Assembly: GCA_020718925.1 (NCBI GenBank)
Contig: DYRC01000123.1
Span: forward strand, 1-11,173
Direction of reading: 5' to 3'
DNA: 11,173 nt
DNA from: Desulfonema limicola
Lineage (GTDB): Bacteria > Desulfobacterota > Desulfobacteria > Desulfobacterales > DYRC01
The notes below the pieces were generated by a model. It was not told the DNA's origin. It worked only from the letters and a program-made list of their open reading frames with translations, and made no database searches. The first letter of the stretch is position 1. Each line of letters starts with the position of its first letter. This document shows positions 4,639 to 11,173 of the stretch, in pieces. A program made the position numbers and the translations under genes.

Positions 4639-7188
4639 TTAGATTCCCCTTTCATTGAATATTTCTTCATCTTCCATATCTTCTGCCAAAATTAATTTAT
4701 AATATCCTTCGGTTAATGAAAGAAGAATATCCTCCAAACATTCTTTTGTTGATCGACTTTTTCCGGAAGATGTCAATTGATCGTTATTAAAAGTAAGATT
4801 TAGAAAAGAACATTTATCAAAATCAAGCTTTTCAGTTTTTATCATATATTCGACATATCTGATCAATTCCGGGCTATGTGTTGTCAGGATTACATAAACG
4901 CCCTTATATATCAAATCCCTTATCAATTCCACAAGTCTGAATCTCAAAGTGGGATGCAGATGAATTTCCGGTTCTTCAAGTATGATATAGCTATTCGGGT
5001 TTATTATATTTTTATCAATCAACATCTGTAATATACCAAACAATTTTATCCCAGAAGCTACCGAATCCATATTAAATTCTTGTTCTCCTTTTTCAAACTT
5101 GAAACCTTTCTTCATTTCATACTTCATATTTCCTCCGATAATATCTCCTATTTTATCGGAAATATCTTTCAGTTTTATCTCTTCGAGCGGTTCTCCTGTG
5201 CCGATTAAGTCTCTGATTAAGTCGCCATAAATATCGGAAACACCCGGATTGCCCGAATCTCTGAAAGTCACAATTGCTCTGAAAATATCAAGCATGGCAA
5301 GAGAAGATATATAAGAAATTTTATCAGATTCTTTTTCAACGGTAGTTATATACTCAGCTTTTTCTTCCAATAATGACTCATCATTATCGGAAGCTTCACT
5401 GACCGAATACTCAGGGATTTCATTAATTTTTTTTAGATATTCCAAAGCTTTATCATTATTGCCGGACTTAATATACACCTCTGAAATATTTCTATAAATG
5501 CTTAATATATAAGGATGATTTTCTCTAAATAGCTTTTTTTGAATATTTAATACGTTGATCAACGATTCAATAGCATCATCATACCTAGCGGTTGAACTAT
5601 AAACATCAGCAATTCGGATCAAAGATTTTATTGTATCCGGATCGTTTTCACCTATGGTTATTTTTCTGATTCCCAGAGCTTTTCTATAAAATTCAAGCGC
5701 CTTATCATAATCATTTTTATAATGATAAAACATACCGATATTATTATAGGAGTTAGCTGTTTCAGGATGATTTTCACCAAATATCTCTATCCGTAATTCT
5801 AATCCCTTGTTAAGATAGTTAAAAGCATTTTCATAGTTTGGGGTTAATGTTGTTTTATATCTGAACAGATATAAAATACCGATATTATTATAAGAATTAG
5901 CTATTTCACGATGATTTTCACCAAATATTTCTTTTCTTAAGTCCAAAGCCTTATTAAGATAATATTCTGCATTATTGTAATCGCGGTTACGTTGATAAGC
6001 TAATCCGATATTATTATATGAATTTGCTGTAGCAGCAGGGTCCTTTTTCAATATGTTTTCTCTGATATTAAGGGCATTTTTATGATATTTAATTGATTTT
6101 TTATAATCTTTTTTGAAATTATATATTTGCCCAATATTATTATAAGAATTAGCTATATCAGGGTGGTTTTCATCAAGCAGATTTATTCTTATTTTTAATG
6201 CAAGCTGGTGAAACTTTAATGCATTATCAGTATCTTTTTTGTATTGGAATAACAGACCGATACTTTCATAAGAATTAGCGGTATCCTGATGATTTTGACC
6301 GAATATTTCTATTGTCAATCTTAAAGCTTTATTGAGAAACTTATAAGCGTTAGCATAATCGTTATTGAAAATATAAGCTCTTCCAATCTTATGATAGGAA
6401 TGTATGGTGTCCCGATGTCGTTCTCCTAACAACTTTTCTCGTATATTTAAGCTTTTGAAATGAAAATCAAGGACTTTATCATACTCACGTCTGAGATCAT
6501 GAATACATGCGATTTCATAATATATCCTCGCAGCATCAATATGATGCTCTCCGTCTTGCTTTATAATAAGTTGCAAAGCTTTGGAATAAAAATCAATAGC
6601 CTCATCAAAGTTATATTTCGATAAGTTTATTGCTCCCAAAAGATCAAATTTCATAATACCGTCATCATATTCCGACTCAATAATTTTTGTGGCTTCATCG
6701 TACTTCTTAGAATCTGATAATAGTTCGATATAACTTTTAATCAAAAGTTGATTTCTGTTCAGCTTGAGTGCTTTACTGATAAGCTGTTCGGCTTCGCGAT
6801 ATTTCCCTCTTTCTTTCAAAATATTTATATATGTAATCAATACAGAAGTATTACCAAGTTCTCTTTCCCCTGCTTCGGTTAGTAGCTGAGTGATGTCTTC
6901 GCTATCAGATGCAGTTGAAAACACAATACTGTTCTCCAAAACTACTAATCCCAAACTATCGCAATATCTGTTTTTCAGTTTTGTTAAATCAACTTCCTGA
7001 AAAATTCTTTTAAGCTTATCCATCTTTCCTTTTGTACCATTCAAAGCGGAATTGGTTGAAAAGATAGCATATAAAATCTTTGTTATGAAAGATTTTCCGA
7101 CCTGATTTACCCCTCCGATAATTGTAAGGGGTTTTACTTCCAAATCGACCTCACTCAGAGGTCCGATATTCAAAAAATTGAATCTCAT
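4639..7188 (-). CDS. ABC/SMC-type AAA ATPase with a long TPR array inserted in the head (849 aa)
   Basis: The two halves of one ATPase head lie at the ends of the protein. At the N-terminus are the start MRFNFLNIGPLSEVDLEVKP and Walker A GGVNQVGKS (25-33). At the C-terminus are a signature-like SVASGIK (709-715), Walker B IILEEPEIHLHP (735-746) and the H-loop TTHSPEL (His771). These match bacterial AAA_15/AAA_21-like or OLD-like ATPases, usually about 400-600 residues. Between them are roughly three ordinary TPRs (about 114-212), then nine kinesin-light-chain-style units of about 42 residues (about 213-592) with the GENHPxxANSYNNIG pattern. The array replaces the coiled-coil or helical arm of relatives and may sense a partner. 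I prefer the ATG at 7188, with TAGGA five bases upstream, over a GTG at 7221. The next gene starts directly at its stop codon. Architecture is clear; the role is inferred, possibly defence. Confidence 0.88.
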   Translation of the reverse strand: MRFNFLNIGPLSEVDLEVKPLTIIGGVNQVGKSFITKILYAIFSTNSALNGTKGKMDKLKRIFQEVDLTKLKNRYCDSLGLVVLENSIVFSTASDSEDITQLLTEAGERELGNTSVLITYINILKERGKYREAEQLISKALKLNRNQLLIKSYIELLSDSKKYDEATKIIESEYDDGIMKFDLLGAINLSKYNFDEAIDFYSKALQLIIKQDGEHHIDAARIYYEIACIHDLRREYDKVLDFHFKSLNIREKLLGERHRDTIHSYHKIGRAYIFNNDYANAYKFLNKALRLTIEIFGQNHQDTANSYESIGLLFQYKKDTDNALKFHQLALKIRINLLDENHPDIANSYNNIGQIYNFKKDYKKSIKYHKNALNIRENILKKDPAATANSYNNIGLAYQRNRDYNNAEYYLNKALDLRKEIFGENHREIANSYNNIGILYLFRYKTTLTPNYENAFNYLNKGLELRIEIFGENHPETANSYNNIGMFYHYKNDYDKALEFYRKALGIRKITIGENDPDTIKSLIRIADVYSSTARYDDAIESLINVLNIQKKLFRENHPYILSIYRNISEVYIKSGNNDKALEYLKKINEIPEYSVSEASDNDESLLEEKAEYITTVEKESDKISYISSLAMLDIFRAIVTFRDSGNPGVSDIYGDLIRDLIGTGEPLEEIKLKDISDKIGDIIGGNMKYEMKKGFKFEKGEQEFNMDSVASGIKLFGILQMLIDKNIINPNSYIILEEPEIHLHPTLRFRLVELIRDLIYKGVYVILTTHSPELIRYVEYMIKTEKLDFDKCSFLNLTFNNDQLTSSGKSRSTKECLEDILLSLTEGYYKLILAEDMEDEEIFNERGI

Positions 7189-7211
7189 TTTGATCCTACC
7201 TTTAAATTTTA

Positions 7212-7226
7212 TTTGAGCCACTCAAA
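7212..7226. promoter_or_regulatory. Palindrome upstream of the ATPase gene, possible operator
   Basis: TTTGAG CCA CTCAAA is a perfect inverted repeat of six-base arms with a three-base centre, 24 bases before the ATG at 7188. On the minus strand it is followed at once by TAAAAT, a fair -10 box, but I see no good -35 at the right distance. A repressor site controlling the module is possible. A transcript from psd could also read into the module. Confidence 0.4.
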
Positions 7227-7271
7227 CTGAATCAGAAATCAATATGTTTTGCAAAGGGGACGCCGTAAATC

Positions 7272-7353
7272 GCGCCCCCGACTGCATTTTCCGATTACGG
7301 ATTTCCGGGCAGATCTGCCAGCACGGATGTCCCCGCGCTCACCTTATCGCCGA
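7272..7353. repeat. 82-bp direct repeat, proximal copy (functional psd 3' end)
   Basis: This copy is continuous with the intact psd gene: 7295-7353 codes for its C-terminus and 7272-7294 lies just after its stop. It matches 3947-4028 in the same orientation at 81 of 82 positions. Because psd is complete with this copy, the copy either was left in place or was supplied by the incoming element. Confidence 0.93.
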
Positions 7354-7975
7354 CTTTGACCGCCAATGCCGAACCTTGCGGCAGATACACATCCAGCCGC
7401 GATCCCAGACAGATCATTCCGAACCGCTGTCCTCTTGCAACAATGTCGTTTTCCTGAACATTGCAGATAATCCGCCGCGCCAAAAGCCCCGCAATCTGAA
7501 CAAAGCAAATCTGATGCTTTTTCTCGGTTTCAACCAGAACCGCATTCCGTTCATTATCCGCCGATGCTTTGTCCAAGCTGGCGTTAAAGAATTTTCCGGG
7601 ATGATACTGAATGCCCCGGATGGTTCCTTCATGCGGAATCCGGTTGACATGGACATTGAACACATTCATAAAAATGCTGACTTTGATGCAGGGCGTTTCC
7701 CCGAAAGGATGCGCCTGCGCCTCCTGCGTCAGAATTACTTTGCCATCGGCAGGCGATACGACAATGCCGTCTCCTTTGGGAATCATTCTGTCCGGGTCTC
7801 TGAAAAACCAGCACAGAAATCCGGTAATGATAAGACTCGGCAATGCCAACACCTCAATGCTCAGAATCGCCAATACCACCGTAACAAATCCCGCAATAAA
7901 TATCAGCGTATAACCGGGGCGGGCTATGGGAAAGGCTGTCTGCGATAAAGGTTCTGAGCGTGAATATTTTTCCAT
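7295..7975 (-). CDS. psd: Phosphatidylserine decarboxylase proenzyme, short (PSD-A-II-like) form
   Basis: Makes phosphatidylethanolamine by decarboxylating phosphatidylserine at the inner membrane, using a pyruvoyl group formed by self-cleavage. The 226-residue protein is the usual length for the short class. An N-terminal hydrophobic stretch (about 21-57) should anchor it, followed by FFRDP (57-61), SPADGKV (74-80, with Asp77), the core FMNVFNVHVNRIPHEG (102-117) and the self-processing site LGSRLDVYLP (190-199). Cleavage is expected between Gly191 and Ser192, giving a large beta chain and a small alpha chain. The ATG at 7975 has GAGG about 11 bases upstream. In many bacteria psd is followed by pssA; here the 3' end is the insertion point of the AT-rich module, and the displaced tail at 3970-4028 shows that pssA was not immediately next before insertion either. 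The last codons are unchanged in length, so the enzyme should be active. Confidence 0.93.
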   Translation of the reverse strand: MEKYSRSEPLSQTAFPIARPGYTLIFIAGFVTVVLAILSIEVLALPSLIITGFLCWFFRDPDRMIPKGDGIVVSPADGKVILTQEAQAHPFGETPCIKVSIFMNVFNVHVNRIPHEGTIRGIQYHPGKFFNASLDKASADNERNAVLVETEKKHQICFVQIAGLLARRIICNVQENDIVARGQRFGMICLGSRLDVYLPQGSALAVKVGDKVSAGTSVLADLPGNP

Positions 7976-8020
7976 CTTGAGTTTTTCCTCTTCAATAAAT
8001 TTTAAAAACCATGACGATAG

Positions 8021-8049
8021 GGTGTATCAGAAACAGCCGCGCTTGTCAA
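8021..8049 (-). promoter_or_regulatory. psd: Candidate sigma-70 promoter for psd
   Basis: On the minus strand TTGACA (8049-8044), a 17-base spacer and TACACC (8026-8021) precede the psd ATG at 7975. The -35 is perfect and the -10 poor (three of six). A GATACA at 15-base spacing is an alternative -10. The box lies two bases beyond the putative terminator of the CHAT gene, which would make psd a separate transcription unit. Confidence 0.4.
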
Positions 8050-8051
8050 TC

Positions 8052-8089
8052 AAAAGCAAATACCTGTTATTATATAGATATTTGCTTTT
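8052..8089 (-). terminator. Candidate bidirectional intrinsic terminator after the CHAT gene
   Basis: AAAAGCAAATA (8052-8062) and TATTTGCTTTT (8079-8089) form a perfect 11-bp stem with a 16-base loop, beginning right after the CHAT gene's TGA (8090-8092). The A-run and T-run lie inside the stem ends. It is AT-rich, so weaker than a classical GC-rich terminator, but its position fits the end of the fecR-CHAT transcript. Confidence 0.5.
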
Positions 8090-10204
8090 TCACATCCAAT
8101 TTCCAATCAGCAGAAACGGCGCCCAGTATGCCGGATGTTCCAAATTCGGATCCTTGATGATTCGGATCTGTGCCTGCTGCAAGGCTTTGGCTTTGGAAAG
8201 CCCGGAATCGCGGATTTGCCGATAAAAATCCGTAATCAGCCGGGATGTTGACGCATCATCAACAAACCAAAGGGTTGCCAAAGCGCTTCTTGCCCCGGCT
8301 TTGACTGCCACGCCCGCAAGTCCCAGCGCAGCCCGATCATCGCCTAATGCGGTCTGACACGCGCTCAATGTCAGCAGATCCACCGGCTCTTTGCGGAATT
8401 TGCCGATACGAATCAACTGTTCAAGCTTATTCATTGTAAGCTTGCTGTTGTATGTCAGCAGAAAAGTATTTTTCGGATTTTTGTCAAACTGACCGTGAGA
8501 TGCGATATGCACAATGGAATACGGCATGGTTCTGAACGCCTGCTCCACTCCGGAAATAGTGAAGTCTTTATCGCGTAACACTCTGGATTCATACAGACGG
8601 TGAACTTCCTGCAATTCATAAGACACATTGGGCAGGGAAGAAAATCCCTGAACAGATTCGGTCAGCCCGTTGAGCAGAAGACGCAGCCCCTGACGCTCAA
8701 GCGGTTTCGGGTCTGTCAGCGTGAGTCCCGGGGTTGTAACCACCGCGTATTTTTCAATCAGAAACCGCTGCCCATCATGGAGCGCAGCCATCGGAATGGT
8801 TCGGATCGCCCCATCCGGCACAAAAATCAGCGTATCAATTTTCCGGCTGTCCAATTCGCTTTCAAGAGGACGGATAAGATGATCGTAGAGTTTCTGGGCA
8901 TAACGGATGAATCGGCTCTCCGGCTGCTCAAGCTTAACCCGAAATGATCTGATCAGCTCTGTGAGTTCATCATTTTTCAGCGATACGGTAAATTGCTGCA
9001 GCCCATCCGGGAAACTGACCAGCACCTCTGTGCGATTTGGCAGAAGAATCGGATATATTGCAGCAGCGTGAAGCATAGACATTTGGTCTATGGAACCGGA
9101 CTTGGCATGAAGCGCGGTAACGCATTCATCCTGAAAATAATCCTGAAGTTCAACGGTTTTAAGCTGCTCTATGACCGATCTGGCTTCTTTCAAATCCTGC
9201 TGAATCTGATGTGAATTTTTTGAAGACGCGCTTCGCTGAAGCAGAATATCCGCCATTTGAAAATACAAAGGACCGACAATATCTCTGAAAGACAGACACA
9301 TTCCCCGCTGACAGCCCAACGCCATATCCTGACGGATGCTTTCAAGATTCTGAATCGCAAGCCGATATGACGAAATCGCGCCATCCCGGTCGCCCAGGAT
9401 AGTCAGCAGACGCCCGGACTGCCACAGCCAGCGATACAGACTTTCCGGCGCGTCTGCCTGCTGCGCTGCAAATACCGCCTGCCGGGTCAACGACAGCGAC
9501 TCTTCATATCGCTTTTCTTTTTCATAAAGCCGCGCGATATGTCCCAACGCATGAGACATGGCTCGCAAATCTCCGATGCTTTCGGCTATCTTCCGAGCCT
9601 CCTGAAACAGATCGTATTCTGAAATCTCCGAAAGCTCTCCGGCAGAAATCAGCAGATATGCCTTATCATGGCTTGACTCAAGCAGCCGCGTTTTCGTGAT
9701 TGCCTTTTCAAGCAAAGACCGGGATTTGGCATTTTGCCCTGCCCTGTGATGAATCCCCGCCGCATGAAACAGGGCTTTGGCGCAGATTTCCGGATACTTG
9801 TTTTCGGAGAGTTTCGCGCTGTCCATATACGCGCCCAACGCCCCTTGTTCATCTTTCTGATTTGAAAGCGTATCGCCCTGATACAAAAGCAGCAGTGCTG
9901 TAGTCTTTGTTTTCAAATCGCCTGAAGCTGATTTATCCGCTAAATCAAGCAGTTCAGAAGCTTTTGCACCATAGCCCGAAGCACGATACGCTTCGCTCAG
10001 ATAAACCATGATAGCCGCCTGATTCGGCTGCTCATTGTTTTTTTTGTAAAAATCAAGCGCGGATTCCCAATGCTCAATGGCTTTGGCAAAATTTCCGCGC
10101 ATAAATGCCCCTTCTCCTTCCTTCAGAATATCAGGAGCTTCTGCGGCAGCAGACGAGGATAATAGGAGCAGGATCATAGCCAGACACAGTAATAATCGTT
10201 TCAT
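8090..10204 (-). CDS. Exported TPR-CHAT (caspase-like) peptidase-domain protein
   Basis: A 704-residue protein with an N-terminal signal peptide (MKRLLLCLAMILLLLSSSAAA, cleavage likely near 21), so it should act outside the cytoplasm. Residues about 25-345 are helical TPR-like repeats, for example AKAIEHWESALDFYKK and EESLSLTRQAVFAAQ. The C-terminal part (about 380-704) is a CHAT domain, the caspase-related fold first linked with HetF. Its His-Cys dyad is intact: His570 in VHIASHGQF and Cys616 in LLTLSACQTALGD, followed by GLAGVAVKAGARSALATLW and the closing AYWAPFLLIG. The ATG at 10204 overlaps the stop of the FecR-like gene by four bases (ATGA), so the two are coupled. CHAT domains are proteases or protease-like. 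The TPR part may bind a partner that triggers cleavage. The substrate is unknown. Unlike the CRISPR-linked TPR-CHAT protein, this one has a signal peptide and no gRAMP neighbour. Confidence 0.9.
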   Translation of the reverse strand: MKRLLLCLAMILLLLSSSAAAEAPDILKEGEGAFMRGNFAKAIEHWESALDFYKKNNEQPNQAAIMVYLSEAYRASGYGAKASELLDLADKSASGDLKTKTTALLLLYQGDTLSNQKDEQGALGAYMDSAKLSENKYPEICAKALFHAAGIHHRAGQNAKSRSLLEKAITKTRLLESSHDKAYLLISAGELSEISEYDLFQEARKIAESIGDLRAMSHALGHIARLYEKEKRYEESLSLTRQAVFAAQQADAPESLYRWLWQSGRLLTILGDRDGAISSYRLAIQNLESIRQDMALGCQRGMCLSFRDIVGPLYFQMADILLQRSASSKNSHQIQQDLKEARSVIEQLKTVELQDYFQDECVTALHAKSGSIDQMSMLHAAAIYPILLPNRTEVLVSFPDGLQQFTVSLKNDELTELIRSFRVKLEQPESRFIRYAQKLYDHLIRPLESELDSRKIDTLIFVPDGAIRTIPMAALHDGQRFLIEKYAVVTTPGLTLTDPKPLERQGLRLLLNGLTESVQGFSSLPNVSYELQEVHRLYESRVLRDKDFTISGVEQAFRTMPYSIVHIASHGQFDKNPKNTFLLTYNSKLTMNKLEQLIRIGKFRKEPVDLLTLSACQTALGDDRAALGLAGVAVKAGARSALATLWFVDDASTSRLITDFYRQIRDSGLSKAKALQQAQIRIIKDPNLEHPAYWAPFLLIGNWM

Positions 10205-10881
10205 TTCTGACGGTTAGTCCATGTTTCCAGTTGGTCAATATCTTTGTTTTCCGGCTGTTTCTTCCGCATGTCCGAAATCAGCGTTTCCATCTCCTCAAAC
10301 TGGTCATAATCTGCCAATACGCTGAACAGATAAAGCTCCGGCGTAATGTCGGAAGCTTCCGCGTCTTTTAGCAAATCCTGATAGGTCTTTTTTGCCGCGC
10401 TGATTTCTTTTTTATCAGTTTCACTCAATACCGGCGGTTTGGCAGAGGAAGACGTATCAGAGGATTTTCCCCTGACAATTGCTGAACCTGTCTTCTGAAG
10501 CCGCGAAGTATCTGTCAGCGCTGTCAGACGCTTCACTTCTCCGGTTACAGAAGCCTTCATCGTAGTGATTTTCGGCACAGCAGAGGGATTATCGGATTTC
10601 CCCTGTGTTTTTCCGGCTTTGAACCCCACAGGTCCTTTCCATGTTTCTTTGGAACCGCTTTCAAAATACACAATCTGAATCTGTGCGTCAGCCGCCAGCG
10701 TGAAACTGTCATTTTCATACACTTTCATAAAATTGCGGACAGATGACGGTTTGTTCTTGTCTGCGGCAGCCTGATAAGTCACACTGCCGCTCATCTGCGT
10801 TATCATGCCCACTTCCGCCGCGCTCGCCTGCACCGCGCCCATAAACAACAAAATAGTAAGTAAAATCAGACATTTTTTCAT
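10201..10881 (-). CDS. Periplasmic FecR-like domain protein
   Basis: A 226-residue protein with a clear signal peptide (MKKCLILLTILLFMGAVQASAA, cleavage near 22). Residues about 23-90 resemble the FecR domain: EVGMITQMSGSVTYQ, a middle ENDSFTLAADAQIQIVYFESGSKETW, then a strand ending near FKAGK. It is not the classical FecR anti-sigma regulator, since the cytoplasmic N-terminal part and membrane helix are absent. A Ser/Lys-rich linker (about 90-155) leads to a helical C-terminal region that may form a TPR-like pair. The start at 10881 has AAAGGAG six bases upstream. It heads a two-gene unit with the exported CHAT protein, overlapping it by four bases. An inference is that the FecR-like domain is a periplasmic ligand or surface module presented to the TPR part of its partner. 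Confidence 0.8.
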   Translation of the reverse strand: MKKCLILLTILLFMGAVQASAAEVGMITQMSGSVTYQAAADKNKPSSVRNFMKVYENDSFTLAADAQIQIVYFESGSKETWKGPVGFKAGKTQGKSDNPSAVPKITTMKASVTGEVKRLTALTDTSRLQKTGSAIVRGKSSDTSSSAKPPVLSETDKKEISAAKKTYQDLLKDAEASDITPELYLFSVLADYDQFEEMETLISDMRKKQPENKDIDQLETWTNRQK

Positions 10882-10960
10882 ATCATACTCCTTTATGCGT
10901 TTTCTCTCTGAAGGGTGTCTGCATTGTCTTTTCCCTAAAAATAAATCCGAGGTTCGGAGA

Positions 10961-10988
10961 AAGATAGCATATTTGCAGGAGTTTTCAA
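10961..10988 (-). promoter_or_regulatory. Candidate sigma-70 promoter for the FecR-like/CHAT operon
   Basis: On the minus strand TTGAAA (10988-10983), a 16-base spacer and TATCTT (10966-10961) match the consensus at five and four of six positions. It points leftward to the ATG at 10881 with a leader of about 75 bases. This is the best-looking promoter in the window. Confidence 0.5.
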
Positions 10989-11071
10989 TAAAAAATGTAG
11001 AGGACTTATGTAAAAATCATTCTAACCATCTGAGATTTAAAGAGATGCTTCAGATATTCGGATAACAAGCC

Positions 11072-11173
11072 ATGTCTGATCTGATTGTTCCGAAATCCCG
11101 CACCTCATTTGTTTTGAAAAATTTAGGAGTTACGCACTTGGATTTTAAGATATTGATTTTATTGATAGCGATT
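11072..11173 (+). other. Open frame running off the right edge, possible partial gene or fragment
   Basis: From the ATG at 11072 the frame stays open for 34 codons to the window end. It begins MSDLIVPKSRTSF and ends in a hydrophobic run (KILILLIAI). Only a weak GGATAA about nine bases upstream could serve as a ribosome site. The second half coincides with a stretch I suspect to be a mobile-element end, so this may be a short 5' gene fragment read into an insertion rather than a real gene. I cannot assign a product. Confidence 0.2.
11122..11173. mobile_element. Possible insertion-sequence or MITE end at the right edge
   Basis: The AT-rich stretch starting TTTAGGAGTTACGCACTTGG has the look of termini reported around insertion sequences and small repeats in other bacteria (TAGGA-TTACGCA type). 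That comparison is from memory, not from a search. Only 52 bases are visible, with no second terminus and no target duplication, so the call is weak. A nine-base match, TAGGAGTTA, also occurs at 83-91. Confidence 0.22.

Larger units (their letters stand above)
4029..7353. mobile_element. Candidate AT-rich genomic islet carrying an ATPase-TPR/partner module, integrated at psd 3' end
   Basis: The unit is the insert (4029-7271) plus one copy of the 82-bp repeat. Deleting it by recombination between the repeats would leave one psd 3' end and an intact psd gene. Base composition differs strongly: by hand count, 10 of 60 bases are G/C at 6061-6120 inside, against 34 of 60 at 8341-8400 outside. The insert ends show only a faint inverted similarity (TGTTTAGCGGC at the left, GATTTACGGCG read inward from the right). 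No integrase, transposase or recombinase is encoded inside, so the element either moves with help from elsewhere, has lost its integrase, or arrived by homologous recombination. The extent rests on the repeat and is solid; the mechanism is inference. Confidence 0.6.

Noticed and set aside
5734..6310. A periodic DNA repeat of about 126 bp, resembling an array
   Set aside because: The period equals 42 codons and matches the kinesin-light-chain-type TPR units of the ATPase. It is coding repetition, with one unit lengthened by 18 bp, not a CRISPR or satellite array.
4029..7271. Insert as a classical transposon with terminal inverted repeats
   Set aside because: The ends share only a faint, gapped inverted similarity, the flanking repeat of 82 bp is far longer than a target-site duplication, and no transposase is encoded.
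7244..7948. Long open frame on the plus strand opposite psd
   Set aside because: It lies fully antisense to a well-supported psd gene, its product shows no family motifs, and part of it crosses the repeat junction. It is a shadow frame.
8090..10204. Possible Craspase-type TPR-CHAT protease of a type III-E CRISPR system
   Set aside because: No gRAMP/Cas7-11 gene, CRISPR array or cas1 is in the window, and this protein has a signal peptide, so it should not meet a cytoplasmic RNA-guided complex.
10805..11065. 86-codon plus-strand frame overlapping the start of the FecR-like gene
   Set aside because: Its first part is antisense to the signal peptide region and the rest covers the promoter of the FecR-like/CHAT operon. 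No motif or ribosome site supports it.

Overview
The window looks like chromosome from a Gram-negative bacterium of moderate G+C. The mix fits a sulfate-reducing or related Desulfobacterota lineage: a long DapA-type aldolase, a short phosphatidylserine decarboxylase, an exported FecR/CHAT pair and several TPR proteins. That placement is a tentative inference, because no lineage-diagnostic gene is present.

Layout: 1-542 holds a broken 3' piece of a type I restriction specificity gene (hsdS). 564-1939 (minus) is a two-gene unit, a DapA-family aldolase behind a small unknown protein. 1940-2200 is a divergent promoter region; its two TTGACA boxes form a perfect inverted repeat. 2201-3893 (plus) is a TPR protein followed with almost no gap by an unrecognised protein with a faint kinase-like pattern. 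4029-7271 is an AT-rich two-gene insert (minus): an ABC/SMC-type ATPase whose head is split by a long TPR array, followed by a 187-residue partner of unknown function. 7295-7975 (minus) is psd. 8090-10881 (minus) is an exported FecR-like/TPR-CHAT protease pair with a 4-base overlap. 10882-11173 holds its promoter and, at the very edge, a possible mobile-element end or partial ORF.

The main result is that the two-gene ATPase module is bracketed by an 82-bp direct repeat (3947-4028 and 7272-7353, one mismatch). The repeat is the last 59 bases of psd plus 23 bases beyond its stop codon. The psd gene next to the module is intact, and the far copy is a displaced 3' fragment. This is the footprint expected when an element integrates into the 3' end of a gene and restores it. 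The module is also much richer in A+T than its flanks. The ATPase has Walker A, signature, Walker B and H-loop motifs around about 12 TPR units, and its partner carries a D...IEFC pattern resembling a degenerate PD-(D/E)XK nuclease core. Together they look like a mobile accessory, possibly defensive, two-gene system. The function is inferred, not shown.
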